The notes beneath the pieces are model-generated. The model was not told the DNA's origin, searched no databases, and saw only the letters and a program-made list of their open reading frames with translations. Below, in pieces: positions 13,801 to 24,261 of a DNA stretch of 64,000 nt (the stretch's first letter is position 1; every line of letters begins with the position of its first letter). The DNA comes from Platycnemis pennipes. Lineage: Eukaryota > Arthropoda > Insecta > Odonata > Platycnemididae. The stretch lies in NCBI GenBank assembly GCA_933228895.1, contig OW121853.1, positions 126,500,133 through 126,564,132 of the forward strand. Direction: 5' to 3'. The translations under genes and the position numbers were made by a program.

Positions 13801-16800
13801 GGCCAAAAAAAGTACTGATGTGTAGAATTGAAGAAATTTCATGAAAACCTTGTAAAGGAGGAAGGGTTGATGAACGTAGGTTTTCATTGCATGAGTTTTG
13901 TCGAGTTGTCTCTTCTGTGAGCCTCCACATATGGAGAATTGTTGTCTGAGCTCTCATGTCCATTGATGGCAATATGAAATGGATTTATTTCTTGATTTCA
14001 TCTGTGATGATGTGGCCTGCAATGGATATGAAAGCTTGGATGAAAACACCCCATACACAGTGGCTCCCCAGAAGTTACAACCGAAAGGCAACATTATCCA
14101 ACTATGTCAAGGGAAGTGAATGGGAAAAATTTCAAAGTAAATCCTAACGAAAGATATATACTATATGATGTAGGTGTATACTGGGTTTATATAGGTGTAT
14201 ACTGTGAATTTATTCATCTAATTTTCCTACTTTTGCACTTTCAGTCTTGACAAATAGACTCAGCACAAATAACTTTTGAGTAAGAGTAGAAAGGTATAAA
14301 CTGTACAAATCCCAGCATGAATATTAAAAGATAAATTCAAAGTTCTGACAAACTTTAAACTTAAACTCTGATGAACCGTGAAAACTTAAGCGGCATTACC
14401 CACTGAAATTGCACAATAGCAGATATTCCACAGAGAAAAAAGAATTTGCCTTGACCGGGACTCGAAACAGGACCCCTGCTTTCCAGACAGGCGCTCTAGC
14501 AGTTAAGCTACCAAGACGTCCTCTTTCTCAGGGGAAATTATTGAGGCTTAAAAGGAACAAGATGTTACCGGAATCCTGGACAAATTATGGCACAAAGTAG
14601 CCAGAGTCGTGTGCATGGTGCCACCGTCCATGTTTAGTACTACCGCAGTACCTACTGATTTTTGACATTGTATGAATTATGTAGCATCAAATTGCACACA
14701 TCCATAATCTTGACGCACATCTTTTTATGCTGATGAGTAGTTAAGCATAATATTAATGAAATTCTCATTTCTGTTTATATTTTAGAATTTATTCTGTTCG
14801 TACCCTTAGCCTTGTTTCAGTGCATAGTACATAACTTGTGTTCATTGGTTAACTGAGTATTTGCACAGGGAAGTGCACAATTTCCGATAGCTCATTCTTA
14901 TAATTTTGTTCAAAATTTTAAATAATGACACTTCCGGTCGTGTATTGTAAAGCATTTAATTGAAATTCAACTCAAGACATTGATTGACACATCGAGACAT
15001 TGACACTTCAGCAGAACTGAGGAAGTCAATTGGAGCACTGGCTAACTATTGTCATTAAAATGAACAAATCCTGATGAAATATTTCACAAGAATATCTCAA
15101 TACGAGTCCTTAACTTCTTCAGCCCGTTCACGTTACAGACATCTACTCAACATCAGCCACCACTGAACAATCCATTAACTTACTCAGTGTCTCTTAGCTC
15201 TCTGTCACACCTATCCACCCACTTCATTTTCCCTTCCTTCCACATTGCCTGATTCACTTCCTCACCCCAATTTGATGTAACATTGCCAATTGACCACCCT
15301 TTCCCTGCATATGATAATGCCAAAGAATGGTGAAATGCATTGCGCTGCCTAGATTGAAAAGAGGGATTAGATGGAAGAGGGGACTTTTTGTCTCAATCTC
15401 GCTCCAATAAAGACGCTTATCTATCTATCTATCCATCTAGATTCACCTCTAGAGAATTTAAGAGTTCTGCCACTGAAATCAATACCAAAGATCTTCACCT
15501 AATCAAGTCCAATTCGAGCCAATTTTTTTCTTTATCTGGAGCTTAATACATATTTTCAAATATAAGTAAATGAACATGTTAGGTGCCAACTGATTGTGAC
15601 CATGCATGTGCCAACATCCTGGAGAATATAAAGAGGTGCACTGCCACTGGTGAATACGATGCCAGCTATCCCATAGGCTCAGGGCAAAAAATATAGACTT
15701 TATGGACCCAAGTCAGTGAGAATATACACCAAAATGGACTCATAATATGCATGAAAATCAAGGCAAATTGGACCAAATATCAAAATTATGCATTTTATTC
15801 TTAGAAGCTTCATCTGGTTTGTGTGGTAGAGTTTAGAGTACTGGTGAAAACTGAGAGAGATTCGGTAGAAGGAGCAAGGGAGGGGGAAGATGCAACCAGG
15901 CAAGCGCACAGAGACAAGGGCTGAGCACCACAGCCACACCACTAGAGCACGGACCCAGGCAAAGCAGACGAACAAAGCAGCAGCGCCTGGCTGTGGCACG
16001 CATATTCTAACTTTGCAGTGCTGTACCGGCTGCTTCAGAGTAAATTGTAGCTTACTTTGGCCAAAATATAGACCAATTTGGACCAAAATTAGGAATATCA
16101 ACCAATATAGACCATAAACAAAAATATCAACATTCTACATTCTCTATATACCATATGGGATGCCTGCTGCCACACAGAAGGTAGCTGTAGTTCAGCAGTG
16201 ACAATCCTTGCAACCAATCACATCTTCATAGAAGATGGCCACGCATGTCTCATTGCCAGAGGTATTGTTTTCAAACTCATTATCAACATTTTCCTACTGA
16301 CAGTACATACAACAAATCACAAGAAGAGATTATTTTAATTGATTTTAGAGAATGGATGAGGGAAAAACATGTGCTGCCACACACATGTTGTTCTATCCAA
16401 GTAATCCTTAGGTTTCATTTTGGGCAGTGTATGACTTGCTAATTACTAATCAATGTACACTCAAGGAATACCCAAGCTAAAGATACATTTTATGTAGGCA
16501 AACAGAAACTACATTAGCCAATGATATTTAAAGGATACAGAATCAATTTTATACCGACATACTTTAATTTTTAGACAAATTATCAGAATGCAGTATGCCT
16601 CCTGGTGTTAGTGATGTAAAAGTGAATTAGCCACCATCACCCGAAGACAGGGATCATACCTGATATTAGGGATGAGGAGAGGGCATGGGTTAAGCCAGCA
16701 GCCTCTGCCCATTTGGCAGCTCCACTGCCAACAATCAAGCTGAAAGTGAACAGAAGTTGGTTAGAATCCAACATCTAAGGCATTCCTCCTACCAACCACC

Positions 16801-19800
16801 AAGAAATGCTTCGAGTTTATCAAGAGAAGTAAGACAAGCAGAACAGTACAAAGTAAGGTACAGTAAAAAGGTTGTAATTTTTTGTTTTTAATTTTATTTG
16901 TACTGGAAAAAAACAAAAAAAATAAGCATAAAAATATATTACAATAACTCTGAGATTCTTAAAACTAATTTTGAATTTTTATAAAACTATTTTCCTGAAC
17001 CTCTACTTACGAATAACTGACAACAACAGTGGTGGATCCAGGCCCAATTCTCAGGGGGGGAGCAGAAGAGGGGGGAAGGGCAATATCTGCAAATATGCTA
17101 TATGATGTATTGGTGGTATGGAATATCACCTAAGTGAGAGGGGGGGGGGGTTCTCACCCAGAAAATTGTAAAAATATGAAAAAAAAGAATGGTGAATTTG
17201 CATGCAAGTTTTTCTGGTTTTCAGCATATTTTCACATTTTAAATTTTTATACTATTTGACTATTGACTTAGGCAGCAAAAAACTTTGGTTTACCTTCGTT
17301 CAGAGACATTTTGATTTCTTTCCTGAAAATCTTATTCTTACTTGTATTTAATATGACCAAACTACTTGTAGTAGTTTGTAGTAGCGTAAAACAGTGTACA
17401 CTGTTTTACGCTACTCTGAACTACTTAAAAATGTATTGTCATTGGCAGTAAAGTAGTTTGAATTTTGGAAAGTTGAGCTTAATGCTTTGTGATATTCACT
17501 AAAAATCAAAATAACATGATTATGAGAATACTTGGCAGTTAATAAGAACTTAGGACAAAGGTTCTGAGATAAGTAATAAACCTATCCTACAATGATAATT
17601 TATAATTATACCCATATTCATGAAAGACTACGAAAGTAAAAGCACAAAATAATTAGTATTCAGAAATTTAATTACAACTCTTTTACAAACTACATTAATT
17701 CTAAATAATTACTTGTAACTGTAATCTTCTTTTTCCTCCTTTAGCGTAACATTCAAGCACCTTGTCAATGTTTACATCAATATCTTTGTGGATAAATAAA
17801 AGACATAAGCCTTTCAATCTTTCCTCAACCATTCGGGTTCGTAGCCATGATTTAAGAAGATTAAGGCTGCTGAATGACCTGTCAGCACTTGCAACACTGA
17901 TTGTCAGTGTGATAAGAATTTTCAATAAATTTCTTACGGTGGGAAATATATCTTCATCACAGCTCTTCAACCACTTACAGTAACCGGAATTTTCTTTCCT
18001 TCCTCTTTATCTCTCAACCACTTTGTTTTCCAAATATTTATTTCCCCATCAAGTACAGCTTCAGATTGAACAGGTAGAAGATGTTTGAAGTTCCTAACAA
18101 CTTTCTAAAGCCTATCTTTGACATTTACTTTTTCATTTGCAGTAATGGTTTTGGAGTTCAGAATGCATACAGGTAACAATGTATTTAGATCAAAACACAT
18201 TAGAGTGTCTTGGGAAAACCGTGTCTGAAGATCAACAATGACATTGTCCAGAATTGGATTGTACATGGATCTTCTGTAGTAGTCTACAACTGTGTAAGCG
18301 TCATGACTTTCTCTGTGACGTTGCTTCTTCATGATTCTTGGCATTACTAGCAGCACTCCCAGCTTTTCGGCAGTGGTTTTGGCCTCACAATATATCTCTG
18401 TAAAGGACTCATCGCAGTTTTTTCTACTGTCCTTCAAAGATGTAGGAGTATCTTGTACAGCATTAGAAGCCTTGTTTAGGTCTACGGCTGGCATTTGCAG
18501 TAACTTACTCAGAGGAAATGTTCTTTTCAAAATGTCAATCAAACACATGAAAAAATAAAATCTATGTTAGTCACTGATTTAATGTATAGTGCAGCCTTTT
18601 TGGCAGATTCAGACTCTTTCCATTCACTTATTTCTGTGAAGGCATCTACTATTTCCGGTAAGGCAAAGTAAAATAAAATTACAGCATTGTGCCTTTCCAC
18701 CCATTGAGTCTCACAAAGGCTAACAAGCTTACCTCCTAAGAATGAATTCATAATGGCATTCCTTTTGAATGACTGATTGAAAAACGAAATAACAATTCCT
18801 TTATTATTCCAACAGCATTTTTGATGGTTTGGATTTTGGTTAGGGATGGGTCGGTTCGGTTCTTCGGTTCCACCGGTTCTTGAGCTTAGAACCGGAACCG
18901 AGGCCAGAAAGAATCGGTAGCGAAATAATTGGTGCGAAAACCAATTTGAAACCTGCTCACACTCTGAAAGCGGAAGCTTCACATTAAAACCTGGTGAAAT
19001 AGTGTACTTAGATGTTTCAAAGTTGCCGTGAATTATTCTAATTCAGTCGTTAAAAGACTATATGATTTATTTTATTACAACCAATTCTAGTAAGTGATGA
19101 AATACCGCCGTAATAAGGATATACTGATTGATAGGTATATGTTACGTCCACCTACTTTGGAGGTGCGAGTCCTTATATCATTTTCGTAAATTATATCATA
19201 ATATAGTGTATTAGTTTTAGAAGATTTCATTCATGCTTTGGACATTGCTTTCGTTAAGTCAGCAAATTATTCGTCATTTGTACAATAGCATTAACTTTTC
19301 TCATGCAAGAGAACGCCGTCTACTTCGCCACGCCGTAAATAGCAGATGACAATCGACTATTTGAAAAATTGACCGTGCAAGGATAGCCGGAAATGAAAGG
19401 CACCCGCAATATGCGGTCAATTACAACTAAATTGTTTTATCAAGTTTCTTCTTCCCTTGATGCAAGGGTCGTGTTCAGCGAAGTAATTATCAACCGTTTG
19501 CCGTTGACCATTCTGCTTTCTTGATTACTCGACTATAAATGGGCAATCATTACAAAAACGTTGGGTTAACTGGTCATGTTTAACTTTAAAAAATGTTTGT
19601 GCCATGAAACTTGAAGAAAAATACGCATGTCGGATATGAAAGCTGATATTTATATTATCTTCCAATGGGAGAGTGTAACTAAGTATTTGCAGTAACATAC
19701 GAATTTAAATATTTAAGTTTATGAGAAATATGTTGGTAATGACAAAACCGTGGTCGAAAGTACACACTCGGTTTATCTTATCTGCGCACTCAAAATCGAC

Positions 19801-22800
19801 AATTAGTGGCTTAATGGCTGCAGATCTGTACAAATGAACGAAATTTTTACCCTAAGGGCCGCAACTCGGCAAAATCCATGGGGAACCGCTTTAAAAATAT
19901 GTCTTTTTCTATTTTCAGCCCCCCTCCCCATAAATGGCCACGGCGCGAGGGTCTAGGCTTGACCTAGAGGTTTCAAATTTTTCTGGCCTCATTTTGAGTC
20001 ACTTTGACAACTTTTTCCTGAGGGCCAAGTTTCTCCGCGAAAGATCGATTTTTCCGATCCGCCCTAGCGGTCACTAGTCGTCGGCTGGGCGGGTGCCCGC
20101 CTTCATCCATGGATGGGCAACGAGTATAAAACCAAAAATGCTTGATTTCTATAAATATTTTCACATAAAGGGTAAAAATGGATTAAAATTACATTTCCAC
20201 AAAAATATAAATAAGTATTCTTTTTCAAGCAGTATGTCTCTGAAAATGATTATTGATTATCTTATCTTACCATTGAGCAATGCAAAGTAAGTGGCAAATT
20301 AAGAATCGGAACCGAGAACTGAAGTTAAGAACCGAACCGGAATCGGAACCGAAAAAAAGTGGAACCGACCCATCCCTAATTTTGGTTGACTTTGAAAGAG
20401 AATTATTCAAGGCATGGTTGTAGCATGGTAGCCATTTTGCATTGACTGGCTCTCTTTGGATCTCTGTAATACTACCGACTTCTTCCAAGTCAAAACAGAT
20501 GCTCCATCTGTACCGATTCCTACAAGGAGACTCAAATCTAAACCCAGTTCTTTCACATTTTTAAAAACTATTTTACCAAGAGTCTTCCCAGTATTTTGTT
20601 TCCGTCTTTTCTGTCAATCGCACATCAGTCATATCTGCAGCAGACTTGTATGCATCAATGAATGTAATGAAATCTTTCCTTATAGTTTCTTTGTACAGAT
20701 ACCTCACAATTAAGGCAATTTGTTCCTTGCAAGACATCAGGTGTTTTGTCGAATATTGACCAATATTTAGCTTCATTAATTCGTTTTAGGATTTTTTCCC
20801 TTATTTCTTCCCCACAACATTCTATCAATAAATTTTGAGTAGTTTTACTAATAGTACTAGGTAGGTAGCACGGAAAGATGCACTTTTTAGGCGTTCCTCA
20901 AGTATTTTGTCACCTGCATGTACCCTGAACTGCAACAGGGCTTTGAAATTACCTTGGTTTATAGCTGAGGCCAAGGGATTAATGGGGCCGTAATCCCTAT
21001 GACCCCTTAGAGGGATGTTCTGACGTCCAAGAAAGATAATGGTTTTAATAATAGGCCTCGGCCTTTCACGATTTTCAGTAACTTGACGAAGATGTTCAGT
21101 ACATACTTGATTGACTACCTCTTTGTTTTTTTTCTCGGGGGGCAATTGCCCTCTGTGCCCCCCCCTCCACCTGGATCCACCACTGGACAACAATCATTAG
21201 ATCGATTTGTTTACTGAGATGTTGATAAAATGCATGACCAAGAAGCACTAAAACCTGCATGCTGCCATGCCATGTAGGTTTTAGGGCTCAAGTTCTACAA
21301 AGAAAGAATGTAGCATACTTTTATCAGTTCCTCGAGCTCAGATTGTAAGGAAACACATCACAGCTATGAACAAACCCTTGTCTAAAAATTTAAATAAAAA
21401 TTAAAACAAACCTGGGAGTTACAAGGCCAGAAGGAGAGACAGGCCCTTTGTACTGCATTTTGCAAATTTCATTGGCAATCAAAACTGGATGACACACCCC
21501 AGGGACAGCGCCAACACCACCAAATGCCATCCTCTCCCCCTCCATAGCACCTGCATCCACCTTCAAACATAATACATATGTGACTAATCACGGGCATATA
21601 GAATAATGATGAAAAATCATCTAGGCAAGCAAATTGAAGCAACGATTTGTCATATCAATGGGTGCAAAGTCAGTGGTAATCTACCCAGATTCATTTTGTC
21701 ATCCTTTGCTTACACCTTATTTTCTCATCTCTTATTGCCATGATGTGTCCTATACACTTGCTTAGTACTCATATTTTTGTACAGTGTCTTTTTGGACAAA
21801 TAAAATATATTATTATTATTATTATTATTACAGCCATGAGGTTCTGCCAGGATCAGATTTAAGTAATATCAGGAGCATATAAGTATTACATATTAGTTTT
21901 ATTACTTATATAATGGTATTATATTTATGTTCAGGAATAATATCATCTGAGGGAGTTTCTATGTATTTCCTGTGAGAGGTAGTTCATCTATTCTGATGCG
22001 AGTTCAATGAATTAATTCATACATGGAATTCCACCAAGTTACTAAGAGTCACATCTAGTTTATTGTGAGTTCAAACCGAAGGTTGGTCTTGTTGATGAAA
22101 GTGAAGCTCACCAACTACTTATTAGCTAAGCCCATCGGTGTGATATTTTCACTCATTATGAATTCCTTTCCCTGTGCAGTGTGTGGTTTTTCATGAAGAC
22201 ATGATATCCAGATAATAACCCTACTTGGGCTATCCTCGAACCTGGGACCTCTGGTCAGCAGCCCAGCACTCTACTGAGCTACTGCACTAGTGATAGTGGG
22301 GGGTTTTGGGCTGCAGCATCATTTTACGTATCACTCGAATGAATCACGATTGAAATTCAATGGGAAGAAATGGAAAAAATAAGGGGATGAAATATATTGA
22401 GTAGGAAGATGCTGATCCTAAGTTTTCCTCAACCCATTGGCTCAGAACTCTGCCTTTCCACTACTCCTTGGCTTTTTACATGTTCCTAACGACTTGATAA
22501 TACATATCAACAGAAAATATTTGCTACTTCTTTTTCATCACTGTAATTGTCATAAGAAAAACCACTGACTTTGATCTCAAGGCTGGTGTGGTGCCAAAAG
22601 TACTGCTTCCGACCCGAGGGTCTGGGTTTGAGTCCCGGAAGTGGCAGAAATTCCTATGCTCATCTAATCAACTGGGGCACAATCACGGTCTTCCCATCGC
22701 ATGTGTTCGCATTATCGATATTTTCTAGGAGCAGAGAAAAACAACACAGGGTGGAAAAAGATTACAAGCCAAGGGACTCGGCCCTGAGGATGGAGAACGA

Positions 22801-23822
22801 CTCCTTCTTCAAAATGTTGGCAGCGATGGAAGAATTGACCCAATGGAGCACCCAAACAGCCGTCATTACCAACACGGGGTGTTCGTAAAAGTCAGAAAGG
22901 CAAATTGCGTGTCTTTTCAAGGGTTTCAAGGTGATTACCAAATTTTCAATGTTCATATCTTCAACCTATAGAGGGATTGTTGGCTGATGTGAGGCACTAG
23001 ATTTGTTCACTTGTTTGGCTGGTGGGATGGGTGAGATCAAAATTTGAGTTGCACGTTTAACTGAATCACAAATTGAATTTAGAACTGGTATAAAATTATG
23101 ATATTTTCATTCTCAGTAGCATAGGGAGGGCACAAGTGGTTGCAAACCCACACCGAGCCCTTGGCTGAGGATTGCAGAAGCAATTACAAGCTAAGCAAAA
23201 CAAGCATTTTAATGGCCAAAAGGTTCATCAATTATATTAAGAGTGATGAATTCTCCGACTGGTAGCCATTTGTAGAGTATAAAAAAATACCTTTTTCCTA
23301 GCACTTGTTTACTGTCTTAAATCATCAACAATGATAGCTAAAAGATAATGAGTAGTAATTACTAGTTTAAACTGTGTCGACTGAGAAAGGAACTATAATT
23401 GCTCACGTGTCCCATAACCACCAAAATTCATAATACAGGAAAAAGACTACTTACTTCAACACTACCATCAATGTTTAGGTTAGATCCATATCCCGCATTT
23501 GTAAGATCTGATGCCTCCAGCACCACAGTAGCTGCTGTCGCAGCATCCAAGGAAGTCCCTCCTGACAAAAGCGAGCTTGTCCCCTGCAATAACGATTAGA
23601 GTTTAACAAACCGACCGAAAACACTTGATATTTTACGATATACACACTCACCACCCTACAAGCAGCTCGGCATAATTTTTTATACTCCTTCACCAAGTGA
23701 TCCGAATGACTTCCCGCTCCTGTAAGTGATGAAATCCATTATCAGCAACATTTTTTACAAAGAAACTTGAAAGTCTGGTTCCATAACTCCTGACCTATAT
23801 GGACGCCAACGAAACCGTTCAT
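4650..23822 (-). CDS. TASP1: Taspase 1 (threonine aspartase 1), complete, nine exons
   Basis: N-terminal-nucleophile threonine protease that cuts nuclear regulators such as MLL/Trithorax and TFIIA after aspartate in vertebrates and flies (family knowledge). Nine minus-strand exons join in phase with GT/AG borders: 23822-23795, 23719-23652, 23583-23455, 21560-21412, 16739-16660, 13713-13640, 13560-13426, 11870-11636 and 4828-4650. They total 1077 bp, or 358 residues. Visible motifs are an N-terminal V-H-x-G-A-G, NAGYGSNLN, a basic loop RRNKRK (likely nuclear signal), D-T-V-G with the nucleophile Thr at about residue 190, SSGG, GCGEYLIRT and a closing EFLWAHSTKSMC-I-G-Y-M. Human taspase is 420 residues; the difference is mainly a missing N-terminal extension. 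Autocleavage before Thr190 should give the alpha and beta subunits. The start is the first Met, immediately before the conserved strand. Homology is very clear; the least certain border is the donor at 11636, chosen to keep phase. Confidence 0.93.
5147..6010 (+). mobile_element. pogo/Tigger-like deletion derivative, 864 bp, TA target duplication
   Basis: Ends are inverted repeats CCATGCACACCCTT flanked by TA (5145-5146 and 6011-6012). Inside, the plus strand keeps N-terminal transposase traces: VIKDSEEIGN, GRKYDVPESCI and EQRLSEYIRDR. These correspond to the helix-turn-helix region of pogo transposases, with stops between them. Subterminal sequence is shared with the larger copy at about 42450-44735. 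It lies in TASP1 intron 8. Confidence 0.75.
6013..7694. other. TASP1 intron 8, unassigned
   Basis: Low-complexity A+T-rich intron with a short TTA/ATT microsatellite near 7055-7075. No gene or delimited element is seen. Confidence 0.4.
7695..8813 (+). mobile_element. 5'-truncated RTE-type LINE, reverse transcriptase and C-terminal region
   Basis: The plus strand reads [19 protein letters not shown], a VDVKKAFDNVD box, [26 protein letters not shown] with the FADD box, then [18 protein letters not shown] and an [18 protein letters not shown] tail. In-frame stops and at least two frameshifts (near 7837, 7998 and 8350) make it a pseudogene. It shares long near-identical stretches with 33146-35024. 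It is inserted in TASP1 intron 8. Confidence 0.9.
9050..9215. repeat. Region of CGAAAT/TTCACGAAA words, probable DNA-transposon subterminal array
   Basis: Repeated short words (TTCGTGAAAC, ATTCACGAAATAAG, ATCACGAAATTAACG, AAACGAAATTTG) resemble the subterminal words of the hAT MITE at 46046-47037. No matching right end or target duplication was found, so boundaries are uncertain. Confidence 0.4.
9228..9835. repeat. Diverged tandem dimer of a hAT-like end (GATGG..CGGATCC words)
   Basis: Two diverged units of roughly 345 bp, starting near 9228 and 9573, share GATCTTTCAT/GGTCTTTCATTT, AGATCCGGATCG/GGATCCGGATCG, CACGG..TGGAATG and CGTGC.A..A.. blocks. The start (AGTGATGGCCGGATCG) resembles the AGGGATGGG ends elsewhere, and CGGATCC words fill the subterminal part. 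Confidence 0.5.
9910..10020 (+). repeat. Possible SINE head with B-box
   Basis: GAGTTCGATCC is a good RNA polymerase III B-box at about 9966, preceded by a weak A-box-like GAGCGTAGTTGTTAA. No matching second copy was seen in the window. Confidence 0.3.
10565..10803. mobile_element. piggyBac-type MITE copy 1, TTAA target duplication
   Basis: 239 bp with terminal inverted repeats CCCTTTGCGGTCCAA and TTGGACCGCAAAGGG, flanked by TTAA at 10561-10564 and 10804-10807. TTAA duplication plus a CCC-type terminus is characteristic of piggyBac-like elements. There is no coding capacity. It lies in TASP1 intron 8, and an equally long inverted copy is at 47832-48070. Confidence 0.9.
10808..11635. other. 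TASP1 intron 8, unassigned
   Basis: A+T-rich intron between the piggyBac-type MITE and exon 8. I see no gene, delimited element or convincing motif here. Confidence 0.4.
11636..11870 (-). CDS. TASP1: TASP1 exon 8
   Basis: 235 bp from a GATCACAG acceptor, phase 0 in. It encodes GAGCWAENAS, GCGEYLIRT and a helix that aligns with human CSHALQAED. The donor is placed at 11636 (TG|GTTCCC) because it is the one that keeps exon 9 in frame. A better-looking GTATGA donor 15 bp downstream would break the frame. Confidence 0.87.
12353..12466. repeat. Foldback hairpin 1 (47-bp arms, 20-bp loop)
   Basis: Left arm 12353-12399 and right arm 12420-12466 are reverse complements with a single mismatch. The arm contains GGGTTTTCCACCGGGTTAAG, and a related hairpin at 31772-31873 shares this core. 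It lies in TASP1 intron 7, so a spliced-out RNA would form a long stem. No target duplication was recognised. Confidence 0.85.
13426..13560 (-). CDS. TASP1: TASP1 exon 7 (catalytic threonine)
   Basis: 135 bp, phase 0 at both ends, with TTCACAG acceptor and GTGAGA donor. It contains L-D-T-V-G, in which Thr is the nucleophile and new N-terminus after autoproteolysis, followed by SSGGIALKHPGRVGQ. A second in-frame acceptor 6 bp downstream (TTGCAG) could shorten the exon by two codons. Intron 6 is only 79 bp. Confidence 0.95.
13640..13713 (-). CDS. TASP1: TASP1 exon 6 (basic loop)
   Basis: 74 bp with TGCACAG acceptor and GTAGGT donor. It encodes a strongly basic stretch containing RRNKRKLLTPRNK. 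In human taspase the matching loop just before the cleavage site contains KRNKRK and acts in nuclear import (family knowledge). Confidence 0.9.
14437..14537 (-). repeat. tRNA-derived SINE head
   Basis: The minus strand reads GGTAGCTTAACTGCTAGAGC (A-box and D-arm-like) and TTTCGAGTCCCGGTC (B-box-like). The 3' side does not pair with the 5' end as an acceptor stem, so this is a SINE head or tRNA relic and not a functional tRNA gene. It lies in TASP1 intron 5. Confidence 0.6.
14540..16659. other. TASP1 intron 5, mostly unassigned
   Basis: Contains a short ATCT microsatellite near 15418-15440. A segment at 15690-16125 has words TATAGAC, TTGGACCA and CCAAAATATAGACC at both ends in inverted orientation, suggesting another word-array element whose exact ends I cannot place. 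Confidence 0.4.
16660..16739 (-). CDS. TASP1: TASP1 exon 5
   Basis: 80 bp between a TTTCAG acceptor and a GTATGA donor. It encodes L-I-V-G-S-G-A-A-K-W-A-E-A-A-G, matching human FLVGEGAYRWAVDHG. Phase 2 in and phase 1 out fit exons 4 and 6 exactly. Confidence 0.9.
17380..17415. repeat. Perfect 36-bp palindrome
   Basis: AGTAGCGTAAAACAGTGT followed directly by its exact reverse complement, with no loop. It lies 285 bp past the end of the hAT transposase frame inside the 17027-21185 element. Shorter inverted words (GTAGTTTGTAG, AACTACTT) flank it. Confidence 0.9.
18841..20378. mobile_element. Nested hAT-like non-autonomous element, 1538 bp
   Basis: Ends TAGGGATGGGTCGGTTCGGT and ACCGACCCATCCCTA are flanked by the perfect 8-bp duplication ATTTTGGT (18833-18840 and 20379-20386). 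Subterminal DNA is packed with GGTTC/GAACC words. It sits inside the hAT transposase of 17027-21185, so it is younger. No coding sequence of its own was recognised. Confidence 0.9.
21412..21560 (-). CDS. TASP1: TASP1 exon 4
   Basis: 149 bp with GTTTGT donor, phase 2. It encodes VDAGAMEGERMAFGGVGAV and onward, aligned to human CDASIMDGKSLNFGAVGAL. The acceptor is TTTGAAG, an unusually purine-rich acceptor for this gene. Confidence 0.92.
21806..21832. repeat. ATT microsatellite
   Basis: About eight consecutive ATT units in TASP1 intron 3. Confidence 0.85.
22072..22292 (-). repeat. tRNA-derived SINE, same family as 1479-1730
   Basis: The minus strand starts with a tRNA-like head (GTAGCTCAGTAGAGTGCTGG, then CCAGGTTCGAGG) and ends with the family tail ACCAACCTTCGGTTTGAAC. 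It is in TASP1 intron 3, in the same sense as the gene. Confidence 0.7.
22575..22745 (+). repeat. tRNA-derived SINE head
   Basis: A-box-like GGCTGGTGTGGTGCC and B-box GGGTTTGAGTCCCGG lie about 30 bp apart. The body that follows does not obviously match the other SINE family. Confidence 0.5.
23455..23583 (-). CDS. TASP1: TASP1 exon 3
   Basis: 129 bp, 43 codons, phase 0 at both ends, with TTGCAG acceptor and GTAAGT donor. It carries the family signature NAGYGSNLN (human NAGMGSNLN), part of the fold shared with isoaspartyl peptidase/asparaginase. Confidence 0.95.
23652..23719 (-). CDS. TASP1: TASP1 exon 2
   Basis: 68 bp between a TTACAG acceptor and a GTGAGT donor. It encodes the G-A-G-S-H-S turn and the helix KEYKKLCRAACR, which aligns with human KEYKHVCKRACQ. 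Introns 1 and 2 are only 75 and 68 bp, unlike the later TE-filled introns. Confidence 0.92.
23795..23822 (-). CDS. TASP1: TASP1 exon 1 (start)
   Basis: 28 bp from ATG (23822) to a GTCAGG donor, phase 1. It encodes M-N-G-F-V-G-V-H-I and the first base of the Gly that opens the conserved GAG turn in exon 2. The exon is too short for an open-frame search and was found by continuing the homology upstream of exon 2. Confidence 0.85.
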
Positions 23823-24237
23823 ATTATAGATCCTTAATTGGTGGATAGTGGCAAAATAAGTATGCAAATTAGTTGAACTTGTATCTCCCAAGGCACCTTT
23901 AATTCACAATTGAAAGATTGAAACGCGCGCCTGCATACCTTCAAATTTTTGCGTTGCTGTCAGCGCTGCAGTGCATTCCTCGTGTATTTTGTTAACACGG
24001 GCAAATTTTTTAATTCAAAAGATTTTGCCGTGCGAGAAGTTTAGTTTACCGTTTTAGTATTTAATGTCATTGATATTGACTCGAGGCCCATGTTTCACCC
24101 TTAAGTAGTAATTGTTTGTTTCGGATAGTTATCTGGTGAATCAGTTATTTAACCTATGACCTGAAGTAGCGTATTTGCACTTCATCACTTGCCACTGACT
24201 GAACTGCTCCCTTATTGTCCTAGAATTTAGTATAATA
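23823..24237. promoter_or_regulatory. Shared divergent promoter segment of TASP1 and DHODH
   Basis: 415 bp separate the two start codons and must contain both 5' leaders and both core promoters unless an undetected non-coding first exon lies elsewhere. A short CG-rich patch (CGCGCG near 23935) occurs in otherwise A+T-rich DNA. No convincing TATA box was found for either gene. Bidirectional promoters of this length commonly serve housekeeping gene pairs. Confidence 0.6.
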
Positions 24238-24261
24238 ATGAGCTCTAAGACTAATATTCTG
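24238..24261 (+). CDS. DHODH: DHODH exon 1 (start)
   Basis: 24 bp encoding M-S-S-K-T-N-I-L, then a GTAGGT donor. Joined in phase 0 to exon 2 it gives an N-terminus of the length seen in human DHODH (MAWRHLKK before the membrane segment). The alternative is an unspliced start at 24340 that would add an unconserved leader of about 24 residues. Confidence 0.75.

Larger units (their letters stand above)
17027..21185 (-). mobile_element. hAT transposon (4159 bp) with decayed transposase, 8-bp target duplication
   Basis: Inverted ends CAGTGGTGGATCCAGG / CCTGGATCCACCACTG are flanked by the perfect duplication GACAACAA (17019-17026 and 21186-21193). The minus strand encodes pieces of a DUF4371/ZMYM-type hAT transposase in order: RPIIKTIIFLGRQNIPLRG, GNFKALLQFRVHAGDKILEE, a middle block with LCETQWVERHNAV, and the C-terminal dimerisation part ASADRSFSSLNLLKSWLRTR. 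Frameshifts, stops and the insert at 18841-20378 inactivate it. It lies in TASP1 intron 4. Confidence 0.93.

Noticed and set aside
14437..14537. Functional tRNA gene on the minus strand
   Set aside because: A- and B-box-like sequences exist but the 5' and 3' ends cannot pair as an acceptor stem; it is best read as a SINE head.
15700..16101. 133-codon minus-strand open frame
   Set aside because: Covers a region of inverted TATAGACC/TTGGACC words, so the frame is a by-product of repeats.
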